From: Hyphodiscus hymeniophilus
Lineage: Eukaryota; Ascomycota; Leotiomycetes; Helotiales; Hyphodiscaceae
Assembly (NCBI GenBank): GCA_016508695.1
Contig: VNKQ01000005.1
Coordinates: 1,798,001-1,862,000 of the forward strand
DNA length: 64,000 nt
Direction: 5' to 3'
The translations under genes and the position numbers were made by a program. This document shows, one piece after another, positions 9,413-20,125 of the stretch; position 1 is the stretch's first letter; every line of letters begins with the position of its first letter. Under the pieces are notes generated by a model, which searched no databases, was not told the DNA's origin, and worked only from the letters and a program-made list of their open reading frames with translations.

Positions 9413-12400
9413 TCACGCGTTTCGTCCCTCGTCGATCATTCGCTGAATATCGTCTTGCTCTCTGCGCCATTGCTTATCGAGATTGGGAAGGGTAGACATC
9501 CTAAGCTGCTTCTCGCAATCATTCACATAAGCCTTGGCCTCGCTATAGACAGATAGCATCTCCTTCTTCTGTTTCCCGAGATTCCCGACGATTCGTGCTT
9601 TCTCCTGGTCTCGCGTTTCGGTCACATCGGCAAGAAGTTTATTCCCATTCTCTCTATACTGAGTGACAAGGAGTTCCAATGCCTCTTCGTCGTTTGCAAG
9701 TCGAATGAAGACCTCCTAACTGGTTGTCAGTACTCACTTCCGACCGTAGAAGAAGGGACCTACGCTGTGGAGACGTTGTACAGCACCAGAGAACTTTTCA
9801 TAATGAGGTCGGAGCGCCAAATTCCACGCATCACTCCTCTCATTCAACGGAGAACCCTCTTCATCGATGCTACTTTCGCTGCTTGAATCACTCGGTGATG
9901 AAGACAATTCGATCTCGGCATTGACCAGTGTGGTCTGGTCATCATATATCGAGATACGATTATTCTTCTGTGGTCCGGGATCTTTCGGTGGTTGAATGGT
10001 AGTCTTGGTAGATTGTCGAACTGTTTTGGGAGCCATCTGGGCCATGCCCTGGATTGACGTCGAATTGAGCTTCTTCGGCTTTTGCAGAGTCTCTGGTTCG
10101 CGACCTTCCTTCGCTGGGCCAGCTTGAAGTCGTTCGATGAAGCTGCTGGTTGGTCGCTGCTGTCCACCTACGAATGGATCCACAGGCGATCTCTCAAATA
10201 CTACAACCTCATTGGTATCCACGCCCTCATACTGGTCATTTCGGACTCTATGCTTCACATATCGAGCACCCTCATGCTGTGGGGATGATGGCCCAGTTTT
10301 TGGGATGCTTGCTAGTCTGGGTCTTGGGCCGAAGATTTGATTCAAAGCTAGGCCTTGTTCCTTCTTCCCAGCGTCGAACTGGGACTGCTGTTGGACGTCT
10401 TGCAAAAGCTTTTGCGATACCTTACTGAAGTGATCTACCTTTTCTGCGCTGACCAGTGGTCGTGGACTGCCGTTTGGAGCAACGCGGGATCCCTGCGAGC
10501 TGGGCTTCGAGCCTCGTCGGGTCCGAGGACGGTGCACAAGAGGACTGCTGGAAAGTATGAGATGATCTGCATCATCCATCTGCAGTTCATCTTGGTGCTC
10601 TTCGGCGCATGTATTTTGTCGTTTCTTCGGTGGATCTGGAATCTGTGTATCTGCTTTTGAATCATTCAAATCCTCTCTCGTACGCTTCATCTTCTTTCCG
10701 GCTGGACTCTCCACAGACTTGAGGGGCAATACCTCAGGAGCCTTCATGGGAGAATTTCTGGTCACATTTGACGATATCATTGACGGCCCTTGATTCATCG
10801 CACCATTTGCACCGAAAGTGACAATTTGAGGTTTTCGGGCTAAGCGATCGTCGGTCAAAGGTTTAATCGAAAGACAGTCATCCAAAACCTGTGGAGTATC
10901 TTTCTTTCGAGTACTCAAGCGTTGAAATTGGGGAGCAAATGCTTCATTAGTGACATGGGGATCTTTCACTCCAGCTCGATTGCGCTTTGCGGAAGTCTCT
11001 ATCTCATCAACTGCCTTCCGCTTGCCAACGGCCTCCGAAAGGATTCCCATCTCTGCTACCTCAAGAGCGATTGGGGTAAAGATCTCTGGTTCTTCAGTGA
11101 CCACTTTGCCGGTGACAGGGGCTTGTGCAGCTATCTGTCCTGATTCTGTATGCTTCACTTCGGAGAAAGTATCCTCGAGCGGCTTGGCGGCAGAGTCTTT
11201 CCCACTGAATAGATACGCCTCGTCACGAGTTCCCTCAGAAGTTGCAGCCACACAATCTGCTGTTGCCGCGTCATTTATTGTTTCGCTGTCAGGCCTAGTT
11301 TCCTTGCCAGCTGTAGTCATCAACTTATGATCAAGGTTGCTGGCAGGAATGGTCTTCTTCGGCGTCGAAGTCCCAACATTAGTAACAGCGATGGAGGGCG
11401 ATATTTTCTCTTTTTGTCGCCCCTCCTGATTCGATGTCTCGTATGGTCCAGTCTTCTGCGTACCATCTAAAGCGCAATTGAATTTTGCTTCGTTCATCGC
11501 ACGTTCGTTCGATCCTGAGGACAAGCTATGGTTGAGGTCACCAAGCATGGCATTCAGCTTCGAGGAGTAAGCCTTTGCACCTTCGAAGTCTCTCTTCGAG
11601 CCGGCGACCGCATCCAACTTTGACATATCCGAAACCAGTGTGGCTCTATTCTTGGTAAGTGGCTGTTGAGATGCGATTTCCTCGGGCTCAGGGTCAACAT
11701 CAGAGGGATTATGTAGGGGAAGCAGTCCCGAGTGAACAGTATCCGCTGGCTGAATAAATAAAGCATCTTGGGGACTGTCGGGACAAGGCGCTAGCACAGC
11801 TCTGGTAACGGGTGCGTTGGTCTTGAGATTAAGATGAAGAAGTTTGGGGTCTGGAACACTCTCCCTCTCTTTGGCATCATTGGCATCCTTGACCTCAGTA
11901 GTATTGTCGGCTCCTTCCATTTCGTCTCCGCTCAGAGCGGTATTATGTATGATTTGACTGGCCCTTTCTGCAGCACTTCTCTTAGGTCGTGTTGCCGCTG
12001 CAGTTGTTACAAGTTCATCTGGAGCTGATTGTCTTTTCTTTCTATTGTCTTTCGCCAGCATACCGGATTTCGTTGTCATCACAGCGGCCTTTCGTGCGGG
12101 TGCTTTAATGACTCTCTTGGTTGTCCCCTTGTTCGCTTTGGACGGCTGGGTCGGAACTTTTGAATCATCTTCGTCATCGGTCACATTGATGTCGTAGGGG
12201 TCAGATTCAGGTGCCTCTTGCTCTCCAAGAGATTTCTGCTTTTCGGCTATGTGTGGCTGTTGAGATGGCTTCGAGTCTTTAGCTTGCTTTGAATTGTCGA
12301 CTGCTTTCAAGTTTCTCGTTGGCTGTGACTTATCTTTACTCTTTGAGGTTGCATTCGTGGGCTTCCGAATCAATATTGGCAATTTTGGCTTCAAAGAGTA

Positions 12401-14763
12401 TTTTGCTTGCTTTGGTTGTGCCTTTAATTGTACTTGTGATTGACTGCCTTTTGCTTGCTGGATCTTGTTTTCGATCTTTGCGGTAGATCTTCCAGGAATC
12501 GCTTCTTCGGCTTTGCTTCTCAACGGTTCTATCATTTTTGGCGTTGAGGCGTCATTGCGGTCTAGGCTTGTTAAAGAAGCTGAGTCGAATCGTCTGTCGT
12601 CTTTGCCGAGGAGCTCAATTTCATCCGTTCCTGGTTCTGACTCTCCTGCCTGTTCAAAACAATTTTCCAACACACCTCCATTGTGCAGCTGCTCTCTGGC
12701 GAGTTCAACGTTATAGTCAGTAGTTACGAGGACCCCTCTAAGAAGTTCAGGACGATGAAAAGGAAACATTTGGACAAGTTCTTGGACCTTCTGTTCTAAG
12801 GTCTTACCGGAAGTATGGCTCTGATCAGGTGCCCCAGTCGCCTTTACCGTGTATTCCGTCTCTTTGACGTATTTCACGTTACCTGACTTTGAATTCTTAG
12901 ATGTCGCTTGTTCGCTCGCTTTATGTACTTGCTGGCCTGGTGGTTCCTGGTCCAGATGCGCCTTAACTTTGGGCATTGGGGCAGCTGCACCGAGCTTCTG
13001 TCTTGCGTCGGCAGCTTTGCTCTCGCGGGACGCACCATGGGCCTCGCGAGGCTCCCTATGCCCAACAGAGTCTCCAAGCTCTGACTGGACTTCGAAACGT
13101 TTTAGGTACATAGGCTCTTCATCTTTCTTCCCATGTTGTACCACGACTCTTTGGGATGTCGAAATGGTTGCTTCAAAGGTCGCTTCTTCCCCGTGGCGCT
13201 GCACCAGAGGTGTATCTGCAGTACCGGCGTGGCTAACTTGTGAATTGAACTCTTGGACGTCTGATCTCAATGCTTCCTGGGAAGTGCTGAGAGCCTCCCG
13301 AATCTCCAAGCCATGACATGACTTGGCAAGATCATCCTTGAAACCACTTACGTCGGCTGTCAACATTACCATATTAATTTCATCTAGTATAGCAATTCTT
13401 CCATTCAAGATGCAGTGTCGATCCTCGTCGATGGTGAACTGAAAGTTTATTTCTGTTTCCCCAGAGGGTAACTGTGAGGCTTCGCTTGTAGTGATGGTCA
13501 TTTGGGAAAGATACTGCAACGGTATATCAAGGAATTGGTCGAAGTCTTCACCCGCAGCTGGTGACCATATAGTCATGGTCTGAAAGTCTTTTATGATATT
13601 GGAGGTATGTCCCGCTCTTTCCGTCTTAGTTGGAGGGTTGGTGTACACATTCTGTGCAAAATAAAGCGTCGTATCCCTAATATATGTCAACGACAGCTCC
13701 TCGCAATCGCCCGAGATGTCATGTTGGACTCACAACTCTTGGGGCATGGAATCGAGATATTTGATGAGATGTTGATTCCAGCGTCCCGGCTGCGAGGAGT
13801 CAGGGAATCCCTGGTACAGTACGGTTTCTGCCCCTACTGGCCAGAGAATTTCCCGTGGAAACTTCGGATCGGCATCAAGCACTTCTTTGATTACTTGTCC
13901 GCAGATGATCGTGAGACAGTCATCCGTTGCTGTGGACATCATCTCGCCCAAGCTTCGTCTTCGGGTATAATCAGCATAATTCTGTTCTCAGAAAAATCAC
14001 GCGCACTGACCTGGTCGATTCAGATATCAATTCCAAGGTATCGATGTTCTTTTGGGATCCCTGAAAAAGCTGGCGAAGCAGAATGCCAGCCTATGAATTT
14101 GATTAGGTTTTGCCCCAATATACAGATCGAGATATCTTACCCATCGTCGAAGCTCTAATGGATTTTCTGCGTTGATGAAGTACTCAAGAAGCAGGTGCAG
14201 ACTATCTTTGCCGATCTCCGCGTTCCTCGCCTCAATTTCTTGGGCTGAAATTGCTGGGCGTCCAGAGTGCGCATCATGGTATACGCTAGCCTGCCATCGT
14301 CAATGTTGGCAAACTGGAAGGAAACTTTGTAACTTACTGCCAAGAGATAGACACCACATTCAAGGACTTCGCACCCTGTGGTCTGCAAGAACAAAATCAA
14401 CAATGTGATGTAGACCTGTACCTGTACACGACTGCAGACTTCATCGTCTAGTTCGGTGATGATTTCAGACACAATTTGTGGTTGGAACGGTGTGTTGTTG
14501 CCGCGTCGTGATCCGCGAGCTTTCAAAAACTTGTTGACGGGGTCTAAAACATCTTTTGAGATTCTGAAGATGTAGTCAGTGACCAGGTAGGTGCTTTTTC
14601 GATACCATAATTTTGCTTACGAGATTGGAGCGTCTTTTTCCTTCGCTGACTTGAATTCATCTTTGAGGTTTTTGAGTGCCGCTGCCATGGCAGCCTCAGT
14701 TGGTGCCTCTATGTAGGGTAGTGATCTAGATCTAGATGTGGAACGCTTGGAAGTAGAAGCCAT
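9413..14763 (-). CDS. Very large protein resembling a meiotic axis core protein (Red1/SYCP2-like)
   Basis: Seven exons: complement(join(9413..9715,9764..13676,13734..13952,14011..14090,14141..14290,14338..14563,14621..14763)), 1677 aa, all phases consistent. Residues 1-270 are mostly hydrophobic helices, as in an ARM-like repeat domain (HLLLEYFINAENPLELRRW; ILLRQLFQGSQKNIDTLEL). About 300-395 alternates beta-strands and ends in a helix, like a PH/Spt16M domain (FLDIPLQYLSQMTI, TEINFQFTID). About 566-606 resembles a CUE ubiquitin-binding helix bundle (VQELVQMFPFHRPELLRGVL). A roughly 950-residue disordered Ser/Lys/Pro-rich region with basic nuclear-type signals (KKMKRTRED) follows. The final 100 residues, split off by intron 9716-9763, form a coiled coil. 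This order matches SYCP2/Red1-type axis proteins, but that is inference from architecture; no diagnostic motif was recognised. Exon 2 contains a 39-nt GTACAG...TGCAG stretch, kept as coding because it is too short for an intron. Confidence 0.6.
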
Positions 14764-16948
14764 CTCCACATAGATTCTGTTTCTAGTGATCATCGTCAGT
14801 CGAGAGCTCCCAAATGCAGGGTCGAAGCAGTCACCTTCTGGTTTTTATTATGGATGGTGGAGATATGTGCTTCAACAGCTACTATCAACTACTGGCTAGA
14901 GGTCTCGTCTCTTGAAATGACAATATCACGTCTTCTGAGATTAGTATTGTGTAATAGAGAGAGTGAAAGTCTGTCGTCGGCCGTCACCAGCGTAGACGGA
15001 GGTCCGCAACTGCCTGCTGTCGATTTAAGTGAAGATCCTTGCATCGACAGCAAAAACACAACCTCCGAAGGGTAGTGGCACTGACCTTTCAAGACTGTAG
15101 GAGGGAGTTGGCGATGTGCTAGGAGTCAGGACTCGAGCATCGATAGTTCGGTGAAGCCTCAAACGCGTCGTGATGCGTGGCTGACGTTCGGATGGAGAAA
15201 TGAAACTGCTTATGATGTTGTTGAGATCACATTATGTATGAACATAGGATTATTTGAGTCAACGTTGGCTGCTTCTACCGTAATGGCGCGCCCAGAGGGA
15301 GGTCGGGAAGACGTCGACGAGAGTCGGAAGGAGTATCGCCAACCTTCAGGATGATGTCGTCTTGGTCTTTGATAACAGCCAACTGCTCGGAGTTACCAAG
15401 TAGAGCTCCCGGGCACTGTCGAGGCAGATTAGGTAGAGAGTTTGAAGTTTGAGGTCGAGGTCGAGGTCAAGGCTTGGAGACAAGAGGCAAATGGATTTGG
15501 CGCCAAGACTTTATCACGTGATAACTTCCGGGAGACATCAATGACAGCCAGTGCTTGAGCTTCTCAGACGTGTACTTATTCCCTACCTCATCTTGGTGTT
15601 GAGCTTTTGCCATTGGACTCTCGCTAGGTCCTAGGCAGACAATCGACTTCAAAGTCGTCCGCTGCGAAAACATGGCAATTCCCCCTCTCCTTAAGCGAGG
15701 GCAGTAAAGGGGCGGGAGACAGAATTGGAAACGTGATGGTAGGATGGAGCAACACAAGAAAGACAGGAGTTGCAGTATTTACTGTTGAAACTAAACTCGA
15801 GATATCTCAGGCAGAGACTGGGGCGGCTTGGTCTTCCTTCCTTACTAGCCAGGTGACGCTCATCTGTTTGAATAGCTGACTTTGGAAAACTCGAGAGCAA
15901 GCTGAAGGATGGGAATCGAATGATTCCAACTCTTTCGCGTATAGATAACAAACCAAAAACCGGTGTTGTTCACCATACGTGCATCTTGCTTAAGGTGTAT
16001 CACTCATGAAAGTCCAACGTCCATCACGTGTTTCGGTGGTAAAGGAAAAGAGAAGGACTCGGCGAGGAACATGTGGTACTGGAGATATGAGCACCGAGTA
16101 CTGATCCACGTTTGCTAGTTTGGCGCTGCTGTGTACAGATTCAGAGATAACTTCTGATGTGAACCACGGGAATAAGGCGCGCGAGCTCGACTTCTGAGTG
16201 CTCTTAGCCCAGCTTCCTGTACCTCCAAGAGGTAGGACGAGCCAATCAAGCAGCCGCATATCACTAGTAAAGAAGCCTCTTTCGATAATAGAGGTCGAGC
16301 AAAGAAGGTACATATCTTCAGGGAATTGATTGGATAATTACCATCGACTTCGGCCGAAGTCGCGGACCCGCTGCATTTGTATGGCGGTTTGGCTGGCTTG
16401 GAATGGCAAGTAGCTCCATGACTGGGAAAGACAGATGTAACAGGTAAGTTGCAATGTTCGGCGGCCGACGGTGACTCAAGGATAATTCAAACATCCTAAT
16501 CTACACTCTAAATTCGGTACTCTTGCTTGTAGGCAGCGCAGCAGATCTTAGACGCTGGCGGCTGTTCTGTTTTGGCTTATCTAAACGCTTTTCTGTGAAT
16601 TCATCTTTCTAGCGTACTGCCACACTTTCTGCCATTCATTGCATGCTTGACTTCGTGAGGACTTATAGTCGAACATCGATAGTCACAGTAGAGTCAAATA
16701 TTCAACTTACACTCTGAAACTGTTGGGTGAAGACCTTCTGGTCCAGACGGCAAATTCGAGTTCAAGAAGTTTTGCATCAGCACAGTGAGGCGGTAAATGT
16801 TGCCGAAATTTGATCCGGTTTTATGAAGGTAGAAGGTACAGGTAGAAAGAATAGGTTTCGAATGCCACGGAAGCAGCAAGAGTTGTGATAGAGAAGAACA
16901 AATTGACTAGCATTATACTCTGAAAGTACAATCACCGCAAGTATGCTT
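14764..16948. other. Gene-poor region upstream of the axis-like gene
   Basis: 2185 bp without a convincing gene. It contains the promoter of the large minus-strand gene, the 3' UTR of the Zn2Cys6 factor gene, a 14-bp palindromic E-box (15511-15524) and a short GAGGTC triplet repeat at about 15451-15468. The longest frame is a 107-codon minus-strand ORF at 15990-16313 that matches no family I recognise; it could be a small orphan or chance. Confidence 0.4.
15511..15524. promoter_or_regulatory. Perfect palindromic E-box TTATCACGTGATAA
   Basis: A 14-bp perfect palindrome centred on CACGTG with flanking AT on both sides. The core RTCACGTGAY is the preferred site of Cbf1/USF-type bHLH dimers. It sits about 750 bp upstream of the axis-like gene start. 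Binding is inferred from sequence only. Confidence 0.45.
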
Positions 16949-18418
16949 TTACAGCGCATTCGATTCGTCAATCATAGCCTTCGCCTCTCTCAATCTCTCC
17001 ATAAGCTCCTCCTCCTGACGCTGCAACTCTCCCATAGACATTCCATTCGCAGCCTCTGCATTTGAGATGAGTCTCGCTACCGACTTTCGAATTCGCCCGA
17101 AGAGGTGAGAAACAAATTCCAGCAACATCACCACCTGCATATCAGATGATGTGGCCGAGAACACCTCGACTCGCAACGAATTTGGTATCTCAAAGGGAAC
17201 GGTGCTGCTGCGCCCTTGGTAAATCTTCCCCACAATGGTAGAGAAGATCGAAAGTAGTCGTATGTAGCAGCTGGAAACGAGAACCACCGTAGCACTGTCT
17301 ACCCTTTGGGGCGTTATGGTACCATCTTGGCCTGATAGCGGCCATGAGAATGAGTTTGTCGCTGACGTGTCGTCAAGAGTATGGGACTGCGGAGACGATA
17401 AAGACGATATTGATGATTGTGATTCATCTATCGGTTTTCCTCCTATCATGTGCATAAGTCCGTTGACTATCTCTAGAAACTGTCTTGAAGCGTCGTAGAC
17501 AGACTGCAACTCTGTGCTAGGAGTATTGTGCAATGGCAGGGGATGGTATGGCGACGATGGTGCGGAGCTCGTCATTGGAGAAGCCATTTGTGTTGTAGCT
17601 GTGCCGAGTGTGATAGACGACACTGCTCTGAAGCTTCGATACAATAACATTTGCAGTTCTGAGAGTTGATGTATGGAGTCTTCTATGTTTTCTATTGGAG
17701 ATCTTCCAAAGCGAAAGGTTTCACCTACTGAAGGGTTGGAGTGGCTTGATGGTCGAATTGTGAAGCTTGCAAGGTCTGTATGATCTCTTGTATGCCCTAT
17801 CGGTGGCAAGACTGACGGAGAGCTTGGATCTCGTCTAGCCGGAAGTAGAAGTACATTTTGACCTTCCAGTATTTGGGTATTGTTAACATTAGGATCGAGA
17901 GTACTCGATGAATTCATGTAATCGTTGGGAGCCCACGGCGTCCACTGTGCATTGTCCGCCCATCTGAACTGCGCCTGTTCTGGGTGTAACACAAACTGTC
18001 CATTCGAAGACAAAGCGTGGGATGGCAGCATGGTCGGTGACCCCACAACCTGATTCTGTCCTTCTGTAGAGCCATAGGTCTGGCTCCCAATCTGTGCTCC
18101 AGACGATGACTTGTGAAGTTGCGATGATCTCTCCCTTGGTCTACCCACCCTTTTCGATTCGCCATAGATACAAACGGCTCCAAGTCGGATGCATCTTTCG
18201 CAAGGAGCTTCAGCAGTACCTTGACGTCTAGAACATCGGAGCTTCTGGGAATGACAACGATTGCAAGCCGAGCGTGTGGTGGTTCCTTTTGGCTGATCGC
18301 TGCCTTGTTTACGCCCGTCGTTGGTCGGAAGGTACGACGGCTCAGGGCGAGCATCGGGCATTTTAAATGTATTGAAGCTCCTAAGGAAGGTTTCAGCCGA
18401 ATGTTTCATCGCCGCCAT
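16949..18418 (-). CDS. Zn(II)2Cys6 transcription factor
   Basis: Single-exon frame of 489 aa from ATG at 18418. The binuclear zinc cluster is C52-x2-C55-x6-C62-x10-C73-x2-C76-x6-C83, with the usual basic loop (HSQKLRCSRR) and a following basic linker (SKRVGRPRER). The remainder is Ser/Pro-rich with a helical C-terminal half (LLYRSFRAVSSI, VVLVSSCYIRLLSIFSTIVGKIYQ), reminiscent of the AflR-type regulatory domain, and ends in a Glu-rich helix. Such factors bind CGG half-sites and control local or dispersed metabolic genes. No biosynthetic cluster surrounds it, so its targets are unknown. ATG at 18361 (MPDARPEP) is an equally possible start, giving 470 aa. Confidence 0.85.
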   Translation of the reverse strand: MAAMKHSAETFLRSFNTFKMPDARPEPSYLPTNDGRKQGSDQPKGTTTRSACNRCHSQKLRCSRRQGTAEAPCERCIRLGAVCIYGESKRVGRPRERSSQLHKSSSGAQIGSQTYGSTEGQNQVVGSPTMLPSHALSSNGQFVLHPEQAQFRWADNAQWTPWAPNDYMNSSSTLDPNVNNTQILEGQNVLLLPARRDPSSPSVLPPIGHTRDHTDLASFTIRPSSHSNPSVGETFRFGRSPIENIEDSIHQLSELQMLLYRSFRAVSSITLGTATTQMASPMTSSAPSSPYHPLPLHNTPSTELQSVYDASRQFLEIVNGLMHMIGGKPIDESQSSISSLSSPQSHTLDDTSATNSFSWPLSGQDGTITPQRVDSATVVLVSSCYIRLLSIFSTIVGKIYQGRSSTVPFEIPNSLRVEVFSATSSDMQVVMLLEFVSHLFGRIRKSVARLISNAEAANGMSMGELQRQEEELMERLREAKAMIDESNAL

Positions 18419-20125
18419 TGGGGACAACAGGGTGTGGGCATTCACCTCGGACTATTTTCGCTCTGGAATTACTTGATCTGGCGGCAGATCTTCGTATAGG
18501 TGGGTTTTGACCTTCCACAATGCAGCCAAAGATTTATCTTGAACCTATCTTGTAAAGCTTGGCTGTCAATCCAATGGATATTCTGGAGTGCTAACACAAT
18601 TCACAAAAACCGCCGATGCGTACACTAAATATGCCTGCTTGGAGCCTTGGAGGGCGAATGGTTAGGGTCTGTCGCTAAATTGATCAAAGGCTTGATTTCA
18701 GACATGCTGGGAAACATGGCGTTGTTGTACTTCAATGCTTATGCCGCTGGGATATTGAGCTTTGATATTTGTAAACCGACGATCTGTAATTGATGGCGTA
18801 AATGCAAAAATAGTGACTAAGCTTAAATGGACGGAGCTATTGGGAGGGTTTTTCTACAATATCTTCATAATACAGGTGATTTTGTGCCTGCACTTTACCA
18901 CGACCACATATTCGTGTGGAATCTGTTATGTCGACATATTTACCTAGCGCCTAGAAGCGACAGGGAATTTTTGGCTAGGGCCCGAACGCCTTCGGGGCCT
19001 TCACCAATGTTATCGTCGGAAGAACTCTTCCACAGAATACACCGGCGGCAATGGGAGCAGGAAGTCATTTCGCTACTAGCAAAGAGTGCTTGATTTACCA
19101 AATGTGAAGCGGCACGGATTTACTGGCACCAACTAATTGGGAAGTGCGAGACGAACCCTCGAGGCCAAAACAGCCTGAAAATTACCCAAAAGCTTCAGAT
19201 AGACTTCGTATAAGAAGGCGTGTTTGGTCATGGCCTACAGCTCAGAAGGGATATTCGAAGAGGCGGCGAGAACGCCGGATAAGGATTCTTGCGGCGACGA
19301 GGTACAATGAGACAGGAAAGTATGAGATAGGAATCGATGGGACAAAGTAAAAGGATTTTCAAGAAACACTAATATGAAGGTGGTAAAGATTGTGAAAGTT
19401 ATGAAAGTTGTGCAGGTAGGCGTGGCTACAGCTACTCGAACCTTGGTAATCCATTACTGTGTTACCTAGTATTGTTGAATCGAGGCGTGCTAACGACGAC
19501 TTTTTAGCAACCGCCTGGAGCTTCACGACGCCGCGACTCTTGTGTTTGCGGCGAGATCACAGAGTCGCGGCGTCTTCCTAATACTTTCGGCGATAATTAT
19601 GGGGACTTCCTCCCGCTAAGCGCGCGACTATTCATCCCTACCTACGGGCAGTAATACTTCTACCCTCTTCATCCTAAACATTTCTTCTATTTCTTCGCTT
19701 AGCAGGAATGGACCCTTTGAGTGATTAAAGAAATGGAAAGGCTTCGTTCTTCGTAGGAGTGTGAGGCAGCATACTTGTGCTTGAGGTACCTTGTACTTGT
19801 ACTTACGACAACCGATCATGTACACCGTACGAACAATGCCTCCTGCTTTAGCGTCGGACGGAAACGCAATACTGTAATCTCACTACATCATCCACCTTGT
19901 TCTGGAAGGTAGAACACTCGTTTTCACACCGGATACACAATGTCACTTACTTTCCCTTTTGGAGCCGAGGTTCGCCGTACACCCAGTCAGCCAGTTGAGA
20001 AGCTTCAACGGCGCGGGACTGTATATGAGCAATCTGTATGTTGAAGTCAATCTCGTTTGCTTCGTCAACACTTTGGCCTTAATATGGTCCTATATGTGGT
20101 ATTTATTTGCGATGCACTTCGCGTT
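18419..20125. other. Gene-poor intergenic region, Zn2Cys6 factor to PEX1
   Basis: About 1.7 kb with no convincing coding frame. It carries the promoter of the Zn2Cys6 gene, the 3' UTR of PEX1 and a strong inverted repeat at 19527-19574. Short open frames (for example 18827-19093 plus) show no family resemblance. The DNA is mildly AT-rich but not obviously mutated as RIP-affected repeats are. Confidence 0.4.
19527..19574. repeat. Perfect 14-bp inverted repeat, 20-nt loop
   Basis: Left arm GACGCCGCGACTCT (19527-19540) and right arm AGAGTCGCGGCGTC (19561-19574) are exact reverse complements, separated by 20 nt. The arms are GC-rich compared with surroundings. It could be a stem-loop in an RNA, a protein-binding palindrome, or the remains of a small inverted-repeat element. 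Confidence 0.7.

Noticed and set aside
14020..18445. Secondary-metabolite cluster around the Zn2Cys6 factor
   Set aside because: No polyketide synthase, peptide synthetase, P450 or terpene gene is present; neighbours are housekeeping genes.
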